From: an uncultured Muribaculaceae bacterium
GTDB lineage: Bacteria; Bacteroidota; Bacteroidia; Bacteroidales; Muribaculaceae
Reading direction: 5' to 3'
NCBI GenBank assembly: GCA_910584525.1
Contig: CAJUAT010000079.1
Span: forward strand, 1-5,814
DNA length: 5,814 nt
The notes under the pieces are model-generated. The model was given only the letters and a program-made list of their open reading frames with translations, made no database searches and was not told the origin of the DNA. How positions within the stretch are numbered: position 1 is the first letter of the stretch; every line of letters starts with the position of its first letter. The translations under genes were made by a program, and so were the position numbers. Positions 1 through 5,814 of this stretch are shown piece after piece.

Positions 1-34
1 AATCGTCTAAAGCCTGCGACCCCTGCGTGAACAA

Positions 35-59
35 TTTTTAAGGAACAGAGCCTTATAAA
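35..59 (-). terminator. Weak hairpin after the permease gene, possible terminator
   Basis: On the minus strand, nine bases downstream of the permease stop, TTTATAAGG and CCTTAAAAA can pair around a seven-base loop with one A-A mismatch. The core is five pairs (39-43 with 51-55). The stem is AT-rich and no U-run follows it, so it is a poor intrinsic terminator. It is listed because it is the only structure seen in the 67 bases beyond the gene. Confidence 0.2.
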
Positions 60-67
60 CGTGCCAA

Positions 68-1258
68 TTAAAAATTACGTGCACGGAAGTAGAGAATAAG
101 GCCTATCAGGAGATATACTATGTTGGGAATCTCCATGGCAATCCATGGCGACGTCATCCCCGAAATGGCGAACTGGCTTGTCAACGATGAAAAGAGGATA
201 TAGCTGAAACTGAGCGCCAGTCCGATACCGATGTTGATGCCCATGCCCCCCTTGACCTTCTTCGCCGACAAAGAGAGTCCTATCAGCGTGAGGATGAATG
301 CGGCGGCTGTGGAGGCATAACGTTTCTCTTTCTCAATCTCAAATGCTTTGATATTGGCCACGCCGCGGCGCTTCTGTTTCTCGATGAACTCGGTAAGCTG
401 CGGAGTGGTCAGTGTCTCCTGGTCGTTGACGGATATCAGGAAGTCGCGCGGCTCTATCGGTATCACGGTATCCTTCTTGTTGCCACTCTCCACCTTCTCC
501 GTCATTCCGTCGAATTTCCGGATCATGTAGTTGTGCACGGTCCAGTGGTACATCTTCGTGGAATCGTAGGTGATGGTCTGCGCCGATAGTTTCGACACAA
601 GCTGTTTGCCATCGAACTTGTCGAGAGTAAAACGATACCCTGTCTTGGTGGAGTTCTCGAACCTTCCGATATAGAACACCGTCCCGGGCGCGGCCATCAG
701 CTGCACATCCATGCCGGTGCTCACCTTCTTGTTCTTGACATACGTATTGGTGTAGTCAAGCCTTTTCTGGTTGGTGGGAGGAATCAGATAATTGCTGAGA
801 ACGAAAGTAAGGGCGGCAATCACGGCAGCTCCTATCATATACGGGCGCATAAGCCTGTTAAAGCTTATACCGCTCGATAGCATGGCTATGATTTCCGAAT
901 GGTCGGCGAGCTTGGTGGTGAAGAATATCACCGATATGAAGGTGAACAGCGGGGCCAGCTGAATGGCGAAATATGGCAGGAACGACATGAAATAATCGAA
1001 TATCGTGGCCTGCAGCGGAGCTTTCAGAAAGGCATCCAGTTTCTCGGTGATGTCAAACATGGCTATTACCGCCAGTATGAGCATCGTGGCGAAAAAATAG
1101 GTGCCGAGAAATTTTTTAAGGATATAAATGTCGATAGTCTTCAGGCCGAGGATGCCACGGAACCGCGACTCCGAGAATTTTCTGTCGCGGTTTCTGCGCT
1201 TTCGGCGCAACATTGCGAGCCTCCGGGCCCTGCGTATCCTCTTCACCGACAATTTCAT
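68..1258 (-). CDS. LptF/LptG-family (YjgP/YjgQ) lipopolysaccharide export permease
   Basis: This 396-residue protein is an inner-membrane permease of the LptF/LptG family. In the family, such subunits form the transmembrane part of the LptB2FG transporter that pulls lipopolysaccharide from the inner membrane and passes it to LptC/LptA. The layout fits: three hydrophobic segments near residues 51-70, 95-115 and 140-159, a soluble mostly beta region at about 165-315 (the periplasmic jellyroll), then three more near 327-340, 349-368 and 381-392. The family-like core begins at about residue 37 (LGLKTIDIYILKKF). It is preceded by an extension in which about half the residues are Arg or Lys. I chose the ATG at 1258 because it overlaps the tgt stop as TGATG. 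An open frame reaches back to an ATG at 1300, but that would overlap tgt by 43 bases. A start at 1213 (381 residues), preceded by GGAGG, is a serious alternative. I cannot tell LptF from LptG, so no symbol is given. Confidence 0.87.
   Translation of the reverse strand: MKLSVKRIRRARRLAMLRRKRRNRDRKFSESRFRGILGLKTIDIYILKKFLGTYFFATMLILAVIAMFDITEKLDAFLKAPLQATIFDYFMSFLPYFAIQLAPLFTFISVIFFTTKLADHSEIIAMLSSGISFNRLMRPYMIGAAVIAALTFVLSNYLIPPTNQKRLDYTNTYVKNKKVSTGMDVQLMAAPGTVFYIGRFENSTKTGYRFTLDKFDGKQLVSKLSAQTITYDSTKMYHWTVHNYMIRKFDGMTEKVESGNKKDTVIPIEPRDFLISVNDQETLTTPQLTEFIEKQKRRGVANIKAFEIEKEKRYASTAAAFILTLIGLSLSAKKVKGGMGINIGIGLALSFSYILFSSLTSQFAISGMTSPWIAMEIPNIVYLLIGLILYFRARNF
1220..1224 (-). promoter_or_regulatory. 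Shine-Dalgarno-like GGAGG before an alternative permease start
   Basis: On the minus strand GGAGG is followed by six bases and then the ATG at 1213, which is residue 16 of the called permease. The spacing suits a ribosome binding site. It lies inside an arginine-rich coding stretch, where GGAGG-like strings can arise by chance, and members of this phylum make little use of Shine-Dalgarno pairing. It therefore flags a possible second or true start but does not prove one. Confidence 0.35.
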
Positions 1259-1260
1259 CA
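1256..1260 (-). promoter_or_regulatory. TGATG stop/start overlap coupling tgt to the permease gene
   Basis: Read on the minus strand, the tgt stop TGA (1260-1258) shares its last base with an ATG (1258-1256) that opens the permease frame. Such overlaps usually mean that ribosomes finishing one gene re-initiate on the next. This was the deciding reason for placing the permease start here. Confidence 0.7.
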
Positions 1261-2388
1261 GAGCCGCCGGGTGACGTTTACCACCATCTCCTCTTTCCAT
1301 GCCTTGAAATCGCCGGCCTCTATATGGAGGCGTGCCTCTCTTACAAGCCAGAGGTAGAAGGCAAGGTTGTGTATAGATGCTATCTGCATTCCGAGTAGCT
1401 CGTGGGCGGAGAAGAGATGACGCAGGTAGGCGCGAGAATATTCTTCGTCGACACGCGAGGGACCACCCTCGTCGAGCGGCGAGAAATCATTCTCCCATTT
1501 CTTGTTCTTGATATTGAGAATGCCGTGACGGGTGAAAATCATGCCGTTGCGCCCGTTGCGGGTAGGCATCACACAGTCCATCATGTCCACTCCTCTGTCG
1601 ATGGCCTCAAGGATGTTGGCGGGAGTACCCACGCCCATAAGATACCTCGGTTTGTCGGAGGGCAGGATATCGTTGACCACTTCAATCATCTCGTACATCA
1701 CCTCGGTGGGTTCACCAACGGCCAGCCCACCTATGGCATTGCCGTCGGCCCCCAAGTCGGCGATATGCTTGGCAGCCTCCTGACGCAGATCCTTATAGGT
1801 ACACCCCTGGACTATCGGGAAATAGGCCTGACGGTATCCGTAGAGGCCTTCGGTCTCCTTATATCTTTTCCAGCCTCTTTCGAGCCATCTCTGGGTCATG
1901 CGTAGGGAGTCGCGGGCATAGGTGTAATCAGCTGTTCCGGGCGTGCACTCGTCGAGCGCCATCATTATGTCGGCGCCTATCACCCTTTGCGTGTCCACCA
2001 CATTCTCAGGGGTAAACAGGTGCTTGCTGCCGTCGATATGGCTGCGGAACCATACTCCGTCTTCCTTGATCTTGCGGATGTCGGTGAGCGAAAAGACCTG
2101 GAAACCGCCGGAATCTGTGAGGATGGGACGGTCCCAGCTGTTGAACTTATGCAGGCCGCCGGCCTGACGCAGCACGTCGAGTCCCGGCCGCAGGTAGAGA
2201 TGGTAGGTGTTTCCAAGGATGATGCGAGCGTCTATGTCCACCTTGAGTTCATGGGCGTGCACACCCTTGACGGAGCCCACAGTGCCTACGGGCATAAATA
2301 TAGGCGTCGGCACCTCACCATGGTCAGTGGTGACAATGCCGGCGCGTGCCGCGCTATCGGGTGCGGTCGCCGTTAGTCTGAAATCCAT
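1258..2388 (-). CDS. tgt: tRNA-guanine(34) transglycosylase (queuosine biosynthesis)
   Basis: Tgt acts in the cytoplasm, swapping guanine at position 34 of GUN-anticodon tRNAs (Asp, Asn, His, Tyr) for the queuosine precursor preQ1. The protein has 376 residues, about the usual bacterial length. Family motifs are in order: DSGGFQ at 92-97 with the general-base Asp92, DECTP at 146-150, the VQG loop at 193-195, GGLAVGEP at 220-227 (the bacterial preQ1-type pocket), and DCVMPTRN at 271-278 with the nucleophile Asp271. The structural zinc site is unusual. Aligned by eye to E. coli Tgt, the three cysteine ligands are Gly309, Ser311 and Asp314, while the histidine ligand remains as His340 in SIHN. 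The flanking YSRAYLRHL is intact, so this is substitution, not deletion or frameshift. The start ATG lies 2 bases after the spt stop and the stop overlaps the permease start. The active site looks complete, so I expect a working enzyme. Confidence 0.96.
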   Translation of the reverse strand: MDFRLTATAPDSAARAGIVTTDHGEVPTPIFMPVGTVGSVKGVHAHELKVDIDARIILGNTYHLYLRPGLDVLRQAGGLHKFNSWDRPILTDSGGFQVFSLTDIRKIKEDGVWFRSHIDGSKHLFTPENVVDTQRVIGADIMMALDECTPGTADYTYARDSLRMTQRWLERGWKRYKETEGLYGYRQAYFPIVQGCTYKDLRQEAAKHIADLGADGNAIGGLAVGEPTEVMYEMIEVVNDILPSDKPRYLMGVGTPANILEAIDRGVDMMDCVMPTRNGRNGMIFTRHGILNIKNKKWENDFSPLDEGGPSRVDEEYSRAYLRHLFSAHELLGMQIASIHNLAFYLWLVREARLHIEAGDFKAWKEEMVVNVTRRL

Positions 2389-2390
2389 CC

Positions 2391-3581
2391 CTACTTCTTC
2401 AGCAGATCGTATTTCTTGAATACCTTCTCAATTGCTTCCAGCGAGCGAGTCACCTGGTCTTTGGTATGCGTGGCCATCAGGGAGTAGCGTATCAACGTAT
2501 CCTGGGGAGCCACTGCCGGAGTGACGACAGGATTTACGAACACACCTTCGTCGAGGAGGTCGCGTGTTACATGGAAGGTCTTGTAATCGTCGCGTATGAA
2601 GAGCGGTATGATAGGCGTGGAAGTGTGGCCTATCTCGCAGCCCATGTTGCGGAGGCTGTCGAGAGCATAATGGGTTATGTCCCAGAGATGCTGCTGGCGT
2701 TCCGGCTCCGCTATTATGATGTCGAGGGCGGCGTTCACTGCTGCCGTGGATGCCGGAGTGATCGAAGCCGTGAATATATAGGAACGCGAGTGGTGGCGCA
2801 GGAAGTTGGTGACAACCTTGTCGGTGGCTATGAATCCACCCAGCGATGCCAGTGACTTGCTGAAGGTGCCCATGATGAGGTCTACATCCTTGGTGACACC
2901 CATATGGTTGCAGACTCCGCGCCCTCCATCGCCGAACACGCCGATACCATGAGCCTCGTCGATCATGACAGCGGCATTGTACTTCTTGGCAAGCTCCACT
3001 ATCTTGTCGACATGCGCCACATCTCCTTCCATGGAGAAGACGCTGTCGCTGACTATCAGCTTCACCTTGTCAGGCTCGCACTTCTTGAGCTGTGCCTCCA
3101 GACTCTCCATGTCGTTGTGCTTGTACTTGAGATAATTGGAGAAGCTCAGACGACGTCCCTCTATGATCGAGGCATGGTCCTGCTCGTCAAGAATGATGTA
3201 GTCCTCGCGGCCTGTAAGGGTGGAAACCACACCTAAGTTCACTCCGAAACCGGTGGAATATATCATGGCATCTTCCTTGCCCACATAGTCGGCGAGACGC
3301 GCTTCAAGATCCTTGTGGATGGTAAGGGTACCGTTTAGGAATGGCGAACCGGCCATGCCTGTGCCATATTTCTTAGTGGCCTCCACGGCTGCCTCTATCA
3401 CCTTGGGATGGTTAGTAAGACCCATATAACTGTTCGACCCGAACATCAGGACCTTCTTGCCGTTCATCATGACTTCCGTGTCCTGCTCGCTCGATATCGC
3501 CCGGAAATATGGATATACTCCCGCTGCCTTCGCCTTCTGCGGCGCATCGTATGCTGATAACTTCTCTTGTAAAGGTTTCAT
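2391..3581 (-). CDS. spt: Serine palmitoyltransferase (PLP-dependent, sphingolipid biosynthesis)
   Basis: This 396-residue cytoplasmic enzyme belongs to the alpha-oxoamine synthase family of fold-type I PLP enzymes. Serine palmitoyltransferase condenses L-serine with a long-chain acyl-CoA to give 3-ketosphinganine, the committed step to sphingolipids. Visible residues are His136 in DHAS (stacks on PLP), Asp208 and His211 in IDEAH, the PLP lysine Lys242 in GTFSKSLASLGG, and Arg365 in the APQDTLIRYSLMATHT block. The N-terminal block (LQEKLSAYDAPQKAKAAGVYP) and the C-terminal block match the Bacteroides Spt pattern as I remember it. They do not fit KBL (glycine C-acetyltransferase) or BioF, the main alternatives. 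The frame is open upstream to 3653, but the ATG at 3581 starts at the conserved N-terminus, and the putative promoter lies between the two, so 3581 is preferred. It heads the operon with tgt and the permease gene. Confidence 0.9.
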   Translation of the reverse strand: MKPLQEKLSAYDAPQKAKAAGVYPYFRAISSEQDTEVMMNGKKVLMFGSNSYMGLTNHPKVIEAAVEATKKYGTGMAGSPFLNGTLTIHKDLEARLADYVGKEDAMIYSTGFGVNLGVVSTLTGREDYIILDEQDHASIIEGRRLSFSNYLKYKHNDMESLEAQLKKCEPDKVKLIVSDSVFSMEGDVAHVDKIVELAKKYNAAVMIDEAHGIGVFGDGGRGVCNHMGVTKDVDLIMGTFSKSLASLGGFIATDKVVTNFLRHHSRSYIFTASITPASTAAVNAALDIIIAEPERQQHLWDITHYALDSLRNMGCEIGHTSTPIIPLFIRDDYKTFHVTRDLLDEGVFVNPVVTPAVAPQDTLIRYSLMATHTKDQVTRSLEAIEKVFKKYDLLKK

Positions 3582-3628
3582 ATTTGTTCTATAGGGGAAT
3601 CGGCTCTGCGATTGCTCTGTTTTTCCTG

Positions 3629-3636
3629 CAAAGTTA
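3629..3636 (-). promoter_or_regulatory. Putative Bacteroidota -7 promoter element for spt-tgt-permease operon
   Basis: On the minus strand this reads TAACTTTG, a full match to the TAnnTTTG -7 consensus used by the primary sigma factor of Bacteroides and relatives. It would start transcription roughly 40 bases before the spt ATG at 3581. No convincing TTG/TTTG -33 element sits 19-21 bases further upstream, so either the promoter depends on an activator or the -33 is weak. Confidence 0.55.
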
Positions 3637-3665
3637 CTAATTTTCAATAACATATACCTAAGATT

Positions 3666-3692
3666 GTGCCATTTTTAATTACAGTGCCATTT
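3666..3692. repeat. Direct repeat GTGCCATTT, 18-base period
   Basis: GTGCCATTT occurs at 3666-3674 and again at 3684-3692, with starts 18 bases apart. The pair lies upstream of the putative spt -7 element, at about -43 to -70 relative to the predicted transcript start. That is a usual place for an activator site. The function is inferred from position only. Confidence 0.4.
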
Positions 3693-3708
3693 CTGTCAAT
3701 GGCTTCCA

Positions 3709-3721
3709 TCGCAGCCTGCGA
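3709..3721. repeat. Perfect 13-base palindrome TCGCAGcCTGCGA
   Basis: Two six-base arms (TCGCAG and CTGCGA) flank a single central C. The one-base centre suits a dimeric protein-binding site better than an RNA hairpin. It sits near the middle of the divergent intergenic region and could act on either promoter. No known regulator is recognised. Confidence 0.4.
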
Positions 3722-3731
3722 GAATATATTA

Positions 3732-3746
3732 TACTGATAATCAGTA
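3732..3746. repeat. Perfect 15-base palindrome TACTGATaATCAGTA
   Basis: Two seven-base arms flank a single central A. Its centre is 24 bases from that of the neighbouring 13-base palindrome, close to two helical turns. The symmetry and position suggest an operator for a dimeric regulator, but no known family site is recognised. Confidence 0.45.
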
Positions 3747-3833
3747 CGTTATAATCCACACTCCTTTTTTTAGCCTTATTTAATCGTTTTTGCATGTTAT
3801 TTGTTAATAAGATGTGGGACATGAGAATAAATC

Positions 3834-3852
3834 GCGGATAATATTATTCCGC
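3834..3852. repeat. Inverted repeat GCGGA-N9-TCCGC in the dnaK leader region
   Basis: Five-base GC-rich arms (3834-3838 and 3848-3852) enclose an AT-rich nine-base centre that contains AATATT. It lies 57-75 bases before the dnaK ATG. It could be an operator or, if transcribed, a small 5' leader hairpin. It stands out as a GC pair in otherwise AT-rich sequence. An imperfect dyad, GGcTCATGAaCC, follows at 3855-3866. Confidence 0.4.
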
Positions 3853-3908
3853 ATGGCTCATGAACCGACTGGATAATAAAAGAAACAAATACATAAAATT
3901 ATAAAATC

Positions 3909-5804
3909 ATGGCAAAGATTATTGGTATAGACCTGGGCACCACGAATTCATGCGTGGCAGTTCTGGAAGGCAAGGATCCTGTAGTGATACCCAACAATGA
4001 AGGACGAAACACTACCCCGTCGGTAGTAGCATTCACCGATGGTGGCGAGCGTAAGGTAGGCGATCCGGCCAAAAGGCAGGCTATCACCAACCCTACAAGG
4101 ACAGTATACTCCATCAAGCGCTTCATGGGCGAGAAATGCGACCAGGTGACCGATGAAATAAAGCGCGTACCTTATAAAGTGGTATGTCAGAACGACATGC
4201 CGAAGGTTGACATAGATGGCCGCAACTATACTCCGCAGGAGATTTCGGCAATGATTCTCCAGAAGATGAAGAAGACTGCCGAGGATTACCTGGGACAGCC
4301 TGTTACTGAGGCCATCATCACCGTTCCGGCCTACTTTGACGATTCGCAGCGTCAGGCCACCAAGGATGCCGGCGAAATCGCAGGCCTCAAGGTGATGCGC
4401 ATCATCAACGAGCCTACGGCTGCCGCCCTTGCCTATGGTCTCGACAAATCGCAGAAGGAACAGAAAATCGCCGTGTTCGACCTCGGTGGCGGTACGTTCG
4501 ATATCTCCATCCTTGAGCTTGGCGACGGCGTGTTCGAGGTTAAGTCGACCAACGGCGATACCCACCTGGGCGGCGACGACTTCGACCATGTGATCATCGA
4601 CTGGCTGGCCAATGAGTTCAAGAACGACGAGGGCGTTGACCTCCGTCAGGATCCCATGGCCATGCAGCGTCTCAAGGAAGCTGCCGAAAAGGCCAAGATA
4701 GAGCTCTCCAACTCCACATCCACAGAGATCAACCTCCCCTATATCACGGCAACCGCCTCAGGCCCGAAGCACCTCGTGAAGACGCTTACACGCGCCAAAT
4801 TCGAGCAGCTTGCCTCCAGCCTTATTGACGCTGTGGCAGCTCCCTGCCAGAAGGCTCTTCAGGATGCCGGCCTTACCGCCAACGAAATCGACGAGGTTAT
4901 CCTCGTGGGCGGCTCCACTCGTATCCCCGCAATACAGGAGAAAGTAAAGCAGATCTTCGGCAAGGCTCCCAACAAGGGCGTGAACCCCGATGAGGTTGTG
5001 GCCATAGGTGCTGCTATCCAGGGTGGCGTGCTCAGCGGCGATGTCAAGGATGTGCTTCTTCTCGACGTTGTGCCTCTGTCGATAGGTATAGAAACCATGG
5101 GCGGCGTGATGACCAAGCTTATCGACGCCAACACCACGATACCTACCCGTAAGAGCGAGACGTTCTCCACGGCTGCCGACAATCAGCCCGAGGTTACCAT
5201 CCGTGTTCTCCAGGGTGAGCGCCCGATGGCTGCCGACGACAAGCTCCTCGGCGAGTTCAACCTCGGCGGCATAGCTCCCGCACCCCGTGGCGTGCCCCAG
5301 ATCGAGGTGACCTTCGAGGTGGATGCCAACGGTATCCTCAACGTTACCGCCAAGGATAAGGCTACAGGCAAGGAGCAGTCGATACGTATCGAGGCTTCCA
5401 GCGGTCTCAGCGACGCCGAAATACAGCGTATGCGCGACGAGGCAAAGGCCAACGAGGCCGCCGACAAGCAGGCTAAGGAACGTGCCGACAAACTCAATCA
5501 CGCCGACTCCGTGATATTCCAGACCGAGAAGCAGCTCGCCGAACTCGGCGACAAGATTCCCGCCGACAAGAAGGCCAACGTTGAAAGTGCCCTCCAGCGC
5601 CTTAAAGATGTTCACAAACAGCAGCTCGTGGAGGATGTTGATTCTGCCGTCAAGGCTGTGACGGATGCATTCCAGGCTGCCGCCCAGGACATATACAATG
5701 CCCAGAACCAGGCAGGAGCACAGGCCGGCCCGCAGCAGGGTCCTGCCTCCAACCCCAACGACGACAAGGAAGTTTCCGACGTCGACTTCGAGGAAGTGAA
5801 ATAA
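3909..5804 (+). CDS. dnaK: Molecular chaperone DnaK (Hsp70)
   Basis: DnaK is the cytoplasmic Hsp70. It binds exposed hydrophobic peptide segments in an ATP-driven cycle paced by DnaJ and GrpE. The protein is complete at 631 residues, the normal length. The nucleotide-binding domain (about 1-380) shows IGIDLGTTNS at 5-14, the catalytic Lys70, VFDLGGGTFDIS at 189-200 with Thr196, and ILVGGSTRIP at 331-340. The linker DVLLLD is at 381-386, followed by the beta substrate-binding domain (about 390-500), the helical lid (about 501-595), a short Gln/Ala/Gly-rich tail and a terminal EEVK. The usual DVTPLSLGIET is here DVVPLSIGIET (386-396). The start lies just ahead of the conserved N-terminus and follows an A-rich leader without Shine-Dalgarno. 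No dnaJ or grpE is in view, and only ten bases follow the stop, so neither a terminator nor an operon can be judged. Confidence 0.98.
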   Translation: MAKIIGIDLGTTNSCVAVLEGKDPVVIPNNEGRNTTPSVVAFTDGGERKVGDPAKRQAITNPTRTVYSIKRFMGEKCDQVTDEIKRVPYKVVCQNDMPKVDIDGRNYTPQEISAMILQKMKKTAEDYLGQPVTEAIITVPAYFDDSQRQATKDAGEIAGLKVMRIINEPTAAALAYGLDKSQKEQKIAVFDLGGGTFDISILELGDGVFEVKSTNGDTHLGGDDFDHVIIDWLANEFKNDEGVDLRQDPMAMQRLKEAAEKAKIELSNSTSTEINLPYITATASGPKHLVKTLTRAKFEQLASSLIDAVAAPCQKALQDAGLTANEIDEVILVGGSTRIPAIQEKVKQIFGKAPNKGVNPDEVVAIGAAIQGGVLSGDVKDVLLLDVVPLSIGIETMGGVMTKLIDANTTIPTRKSETFSTAADNQPEVTIRVLQGERPMAADDKLLGEFNLGGIAPAPRGVPQIEVTFEVDANGILNVTAKDKATGKEQSIRIEASSGLSDAEIQRMRDEAKANEAADKQAKERADKLNHADSVIFQTEKQLAELGDKIPADKKANVESALQRLKDVHKQQLVEDVDSAVKAVTDAFQAAAQDIYNAQNQAGAQAGPQQGPASNPNDDKEVSDVDFEEVK

Positions 5805-5814
5805 TATCAAAAGA

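Larger units (their letters stand above)
3582..3908. other. Divergent intergenic region between spt and dnaK
   Basis: These 327 bases separate two divergent start codons and are clearly more AT-rich than the flanking genes. I see no convincing gene: the upstream extension of the spt frame (to 3653) runs through the putative promoter. The region holds the spt -7 element (3629-3636), a 9-base direct repeat GTGCCATTT at 3666-3674 and 3684-3692, perfect palindromes at 3709-3721 and 3732-3746, a T-run at 3764-3771, and imperfect dyads at 3834-3852 and 3855-3866. No clear TAnnTTTG element was found for dnaK, and no CIRCE element (TTAGCACTC-N9-GAGTGCTAA). The T-run follows no hairpin suitable for a terminator. 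Confidence 0.8.

Noticed and set aside
1..34. tRNA-like look of the left edge (minus strand contains GTTCACGCAGG and GGTCGCAGG)
   Set aside because: Anticodon and T-arm partners do not pair, the T-loop consensus TTCGA is absent and no acceptor stem is visible. It may be a chance resemblance or a fragment cut by the window edge.
132..148. Two CCATGG sites ten bases apart
   Set aside because: They fall inside the permease coding sequence and are explained by its codons. There is no sign of a functional site.
1259..1300. Upstream ATG at 1300 for the permease gene
   Set aside because: It would overlap the end of tgt by 43 bases and add residues with no family resemblance. The ATG at 1258 forms a neat TGATG junction.
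1402..1905. 167-codon plus-strand open frame inside tgt, with similar ones at 1987-2376, 2466-2855 and 899-1357
   Set aside because: All lie opposite well-supported minus-strand genes and translate to sequences without family resemblance. They are treated as reading-frame shadows.
3582..3653. 24-residue N-terminal extension of Spt from an ATG at 3653
   Set aside because: The extension runs through the TAACTTTG promoter-like element, and the conserved Spt N-terminus begins right after the ATG at 3581.
3764..3771. T-run as an intrinsic terminator
   Set aside because: No gene on the plus strand precedes it, and the nearest palindrome ends 17 bases earlier with a one-base centre, which is unsuited to a terminator hairpin.
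3948..4589. 213-codon open frame antisense to the 5' half of dnaK
   Set aside because: It lies wholly inside dnaK, shows no recognisable domain and has no supporting promoter or leader.
4758..5810. 350-codon open frame antisense to dnaK
   Set aside because: Long antisense open frames opposite dnaK/hsp70 genes are a known by-product of their codon bias. The translation is a low-complexity shadow rich in Leu, Val and Gly, and the plus frame is an unmistakable DnaK.
1..5814. CRISPR array, insertion sequence, phage or defence system
   Set aside because: There are no regularly spaced repeats, no transposase or integrase frame and no terminal inverted repeats. All coding space is taken by four housekeeping-type genes.

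Overview
The window looks like ordinary core chromosome from a member of the Bacteroidota, most likely Bacteroidales. Three things suggest this. The serine palmitoyltransferase resembles the Bacteroides enzyme along its whole length. A TAnnTTTG-type -7 element sits in front of it. The start codons of dnaK and spt lack a Shine-Dalgarno sequence, and dnaK has an A-rich leader instead. A finer placement (for example a Muribaculaceae-like gut lineage) would be a guess.

Layout: two transcription units diverge from a 327-base AT-rich intergenic region (3582-3908). Leftward, on the minus strand, run spt (serine palmitoyltransferase, 3581-2391), tgt (tRNA-guanine transglycosylase, 2388-1258) and an LptF/LptG-family permease gene (1258-68). 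The first junction is a 2-base gap and the second a TGATG stop/start overlap, so the three genes are very probably one translationally coupled operon. Rightward, on the plus strand, is a complete dnaK (3909-5804), whose stop codon lies ten bases before the window ends. The 67 bases left of the permease gene hold only a weak hairpin and no recognisable gene.

How the genes fit together: Spt commits serine and acyl-CoA to sphingolipid synthesis. The permease family moves lipopolysaccharide out of the inner membrane. Their co-transcription links two envelope-lipid activities, with the queuosine enzyme Tgt between them. DnaK is the general Hsp70 chaperone and shares only the divergent control region.

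I found no new defence system, mobile element, CRISPR array or RNA gene. The points worth a second look are modest: loss of the three zinc-ligand cysteines in Tgt, a very arginine-rich N-terminus on the permease with two competing starts, the sphingolipid/LPS-export operon linkage, a cluster of short perfect palindromes plus a direct repeat in the divergent intergenic region, and two changes in the DnaK interdomain-linker signature.
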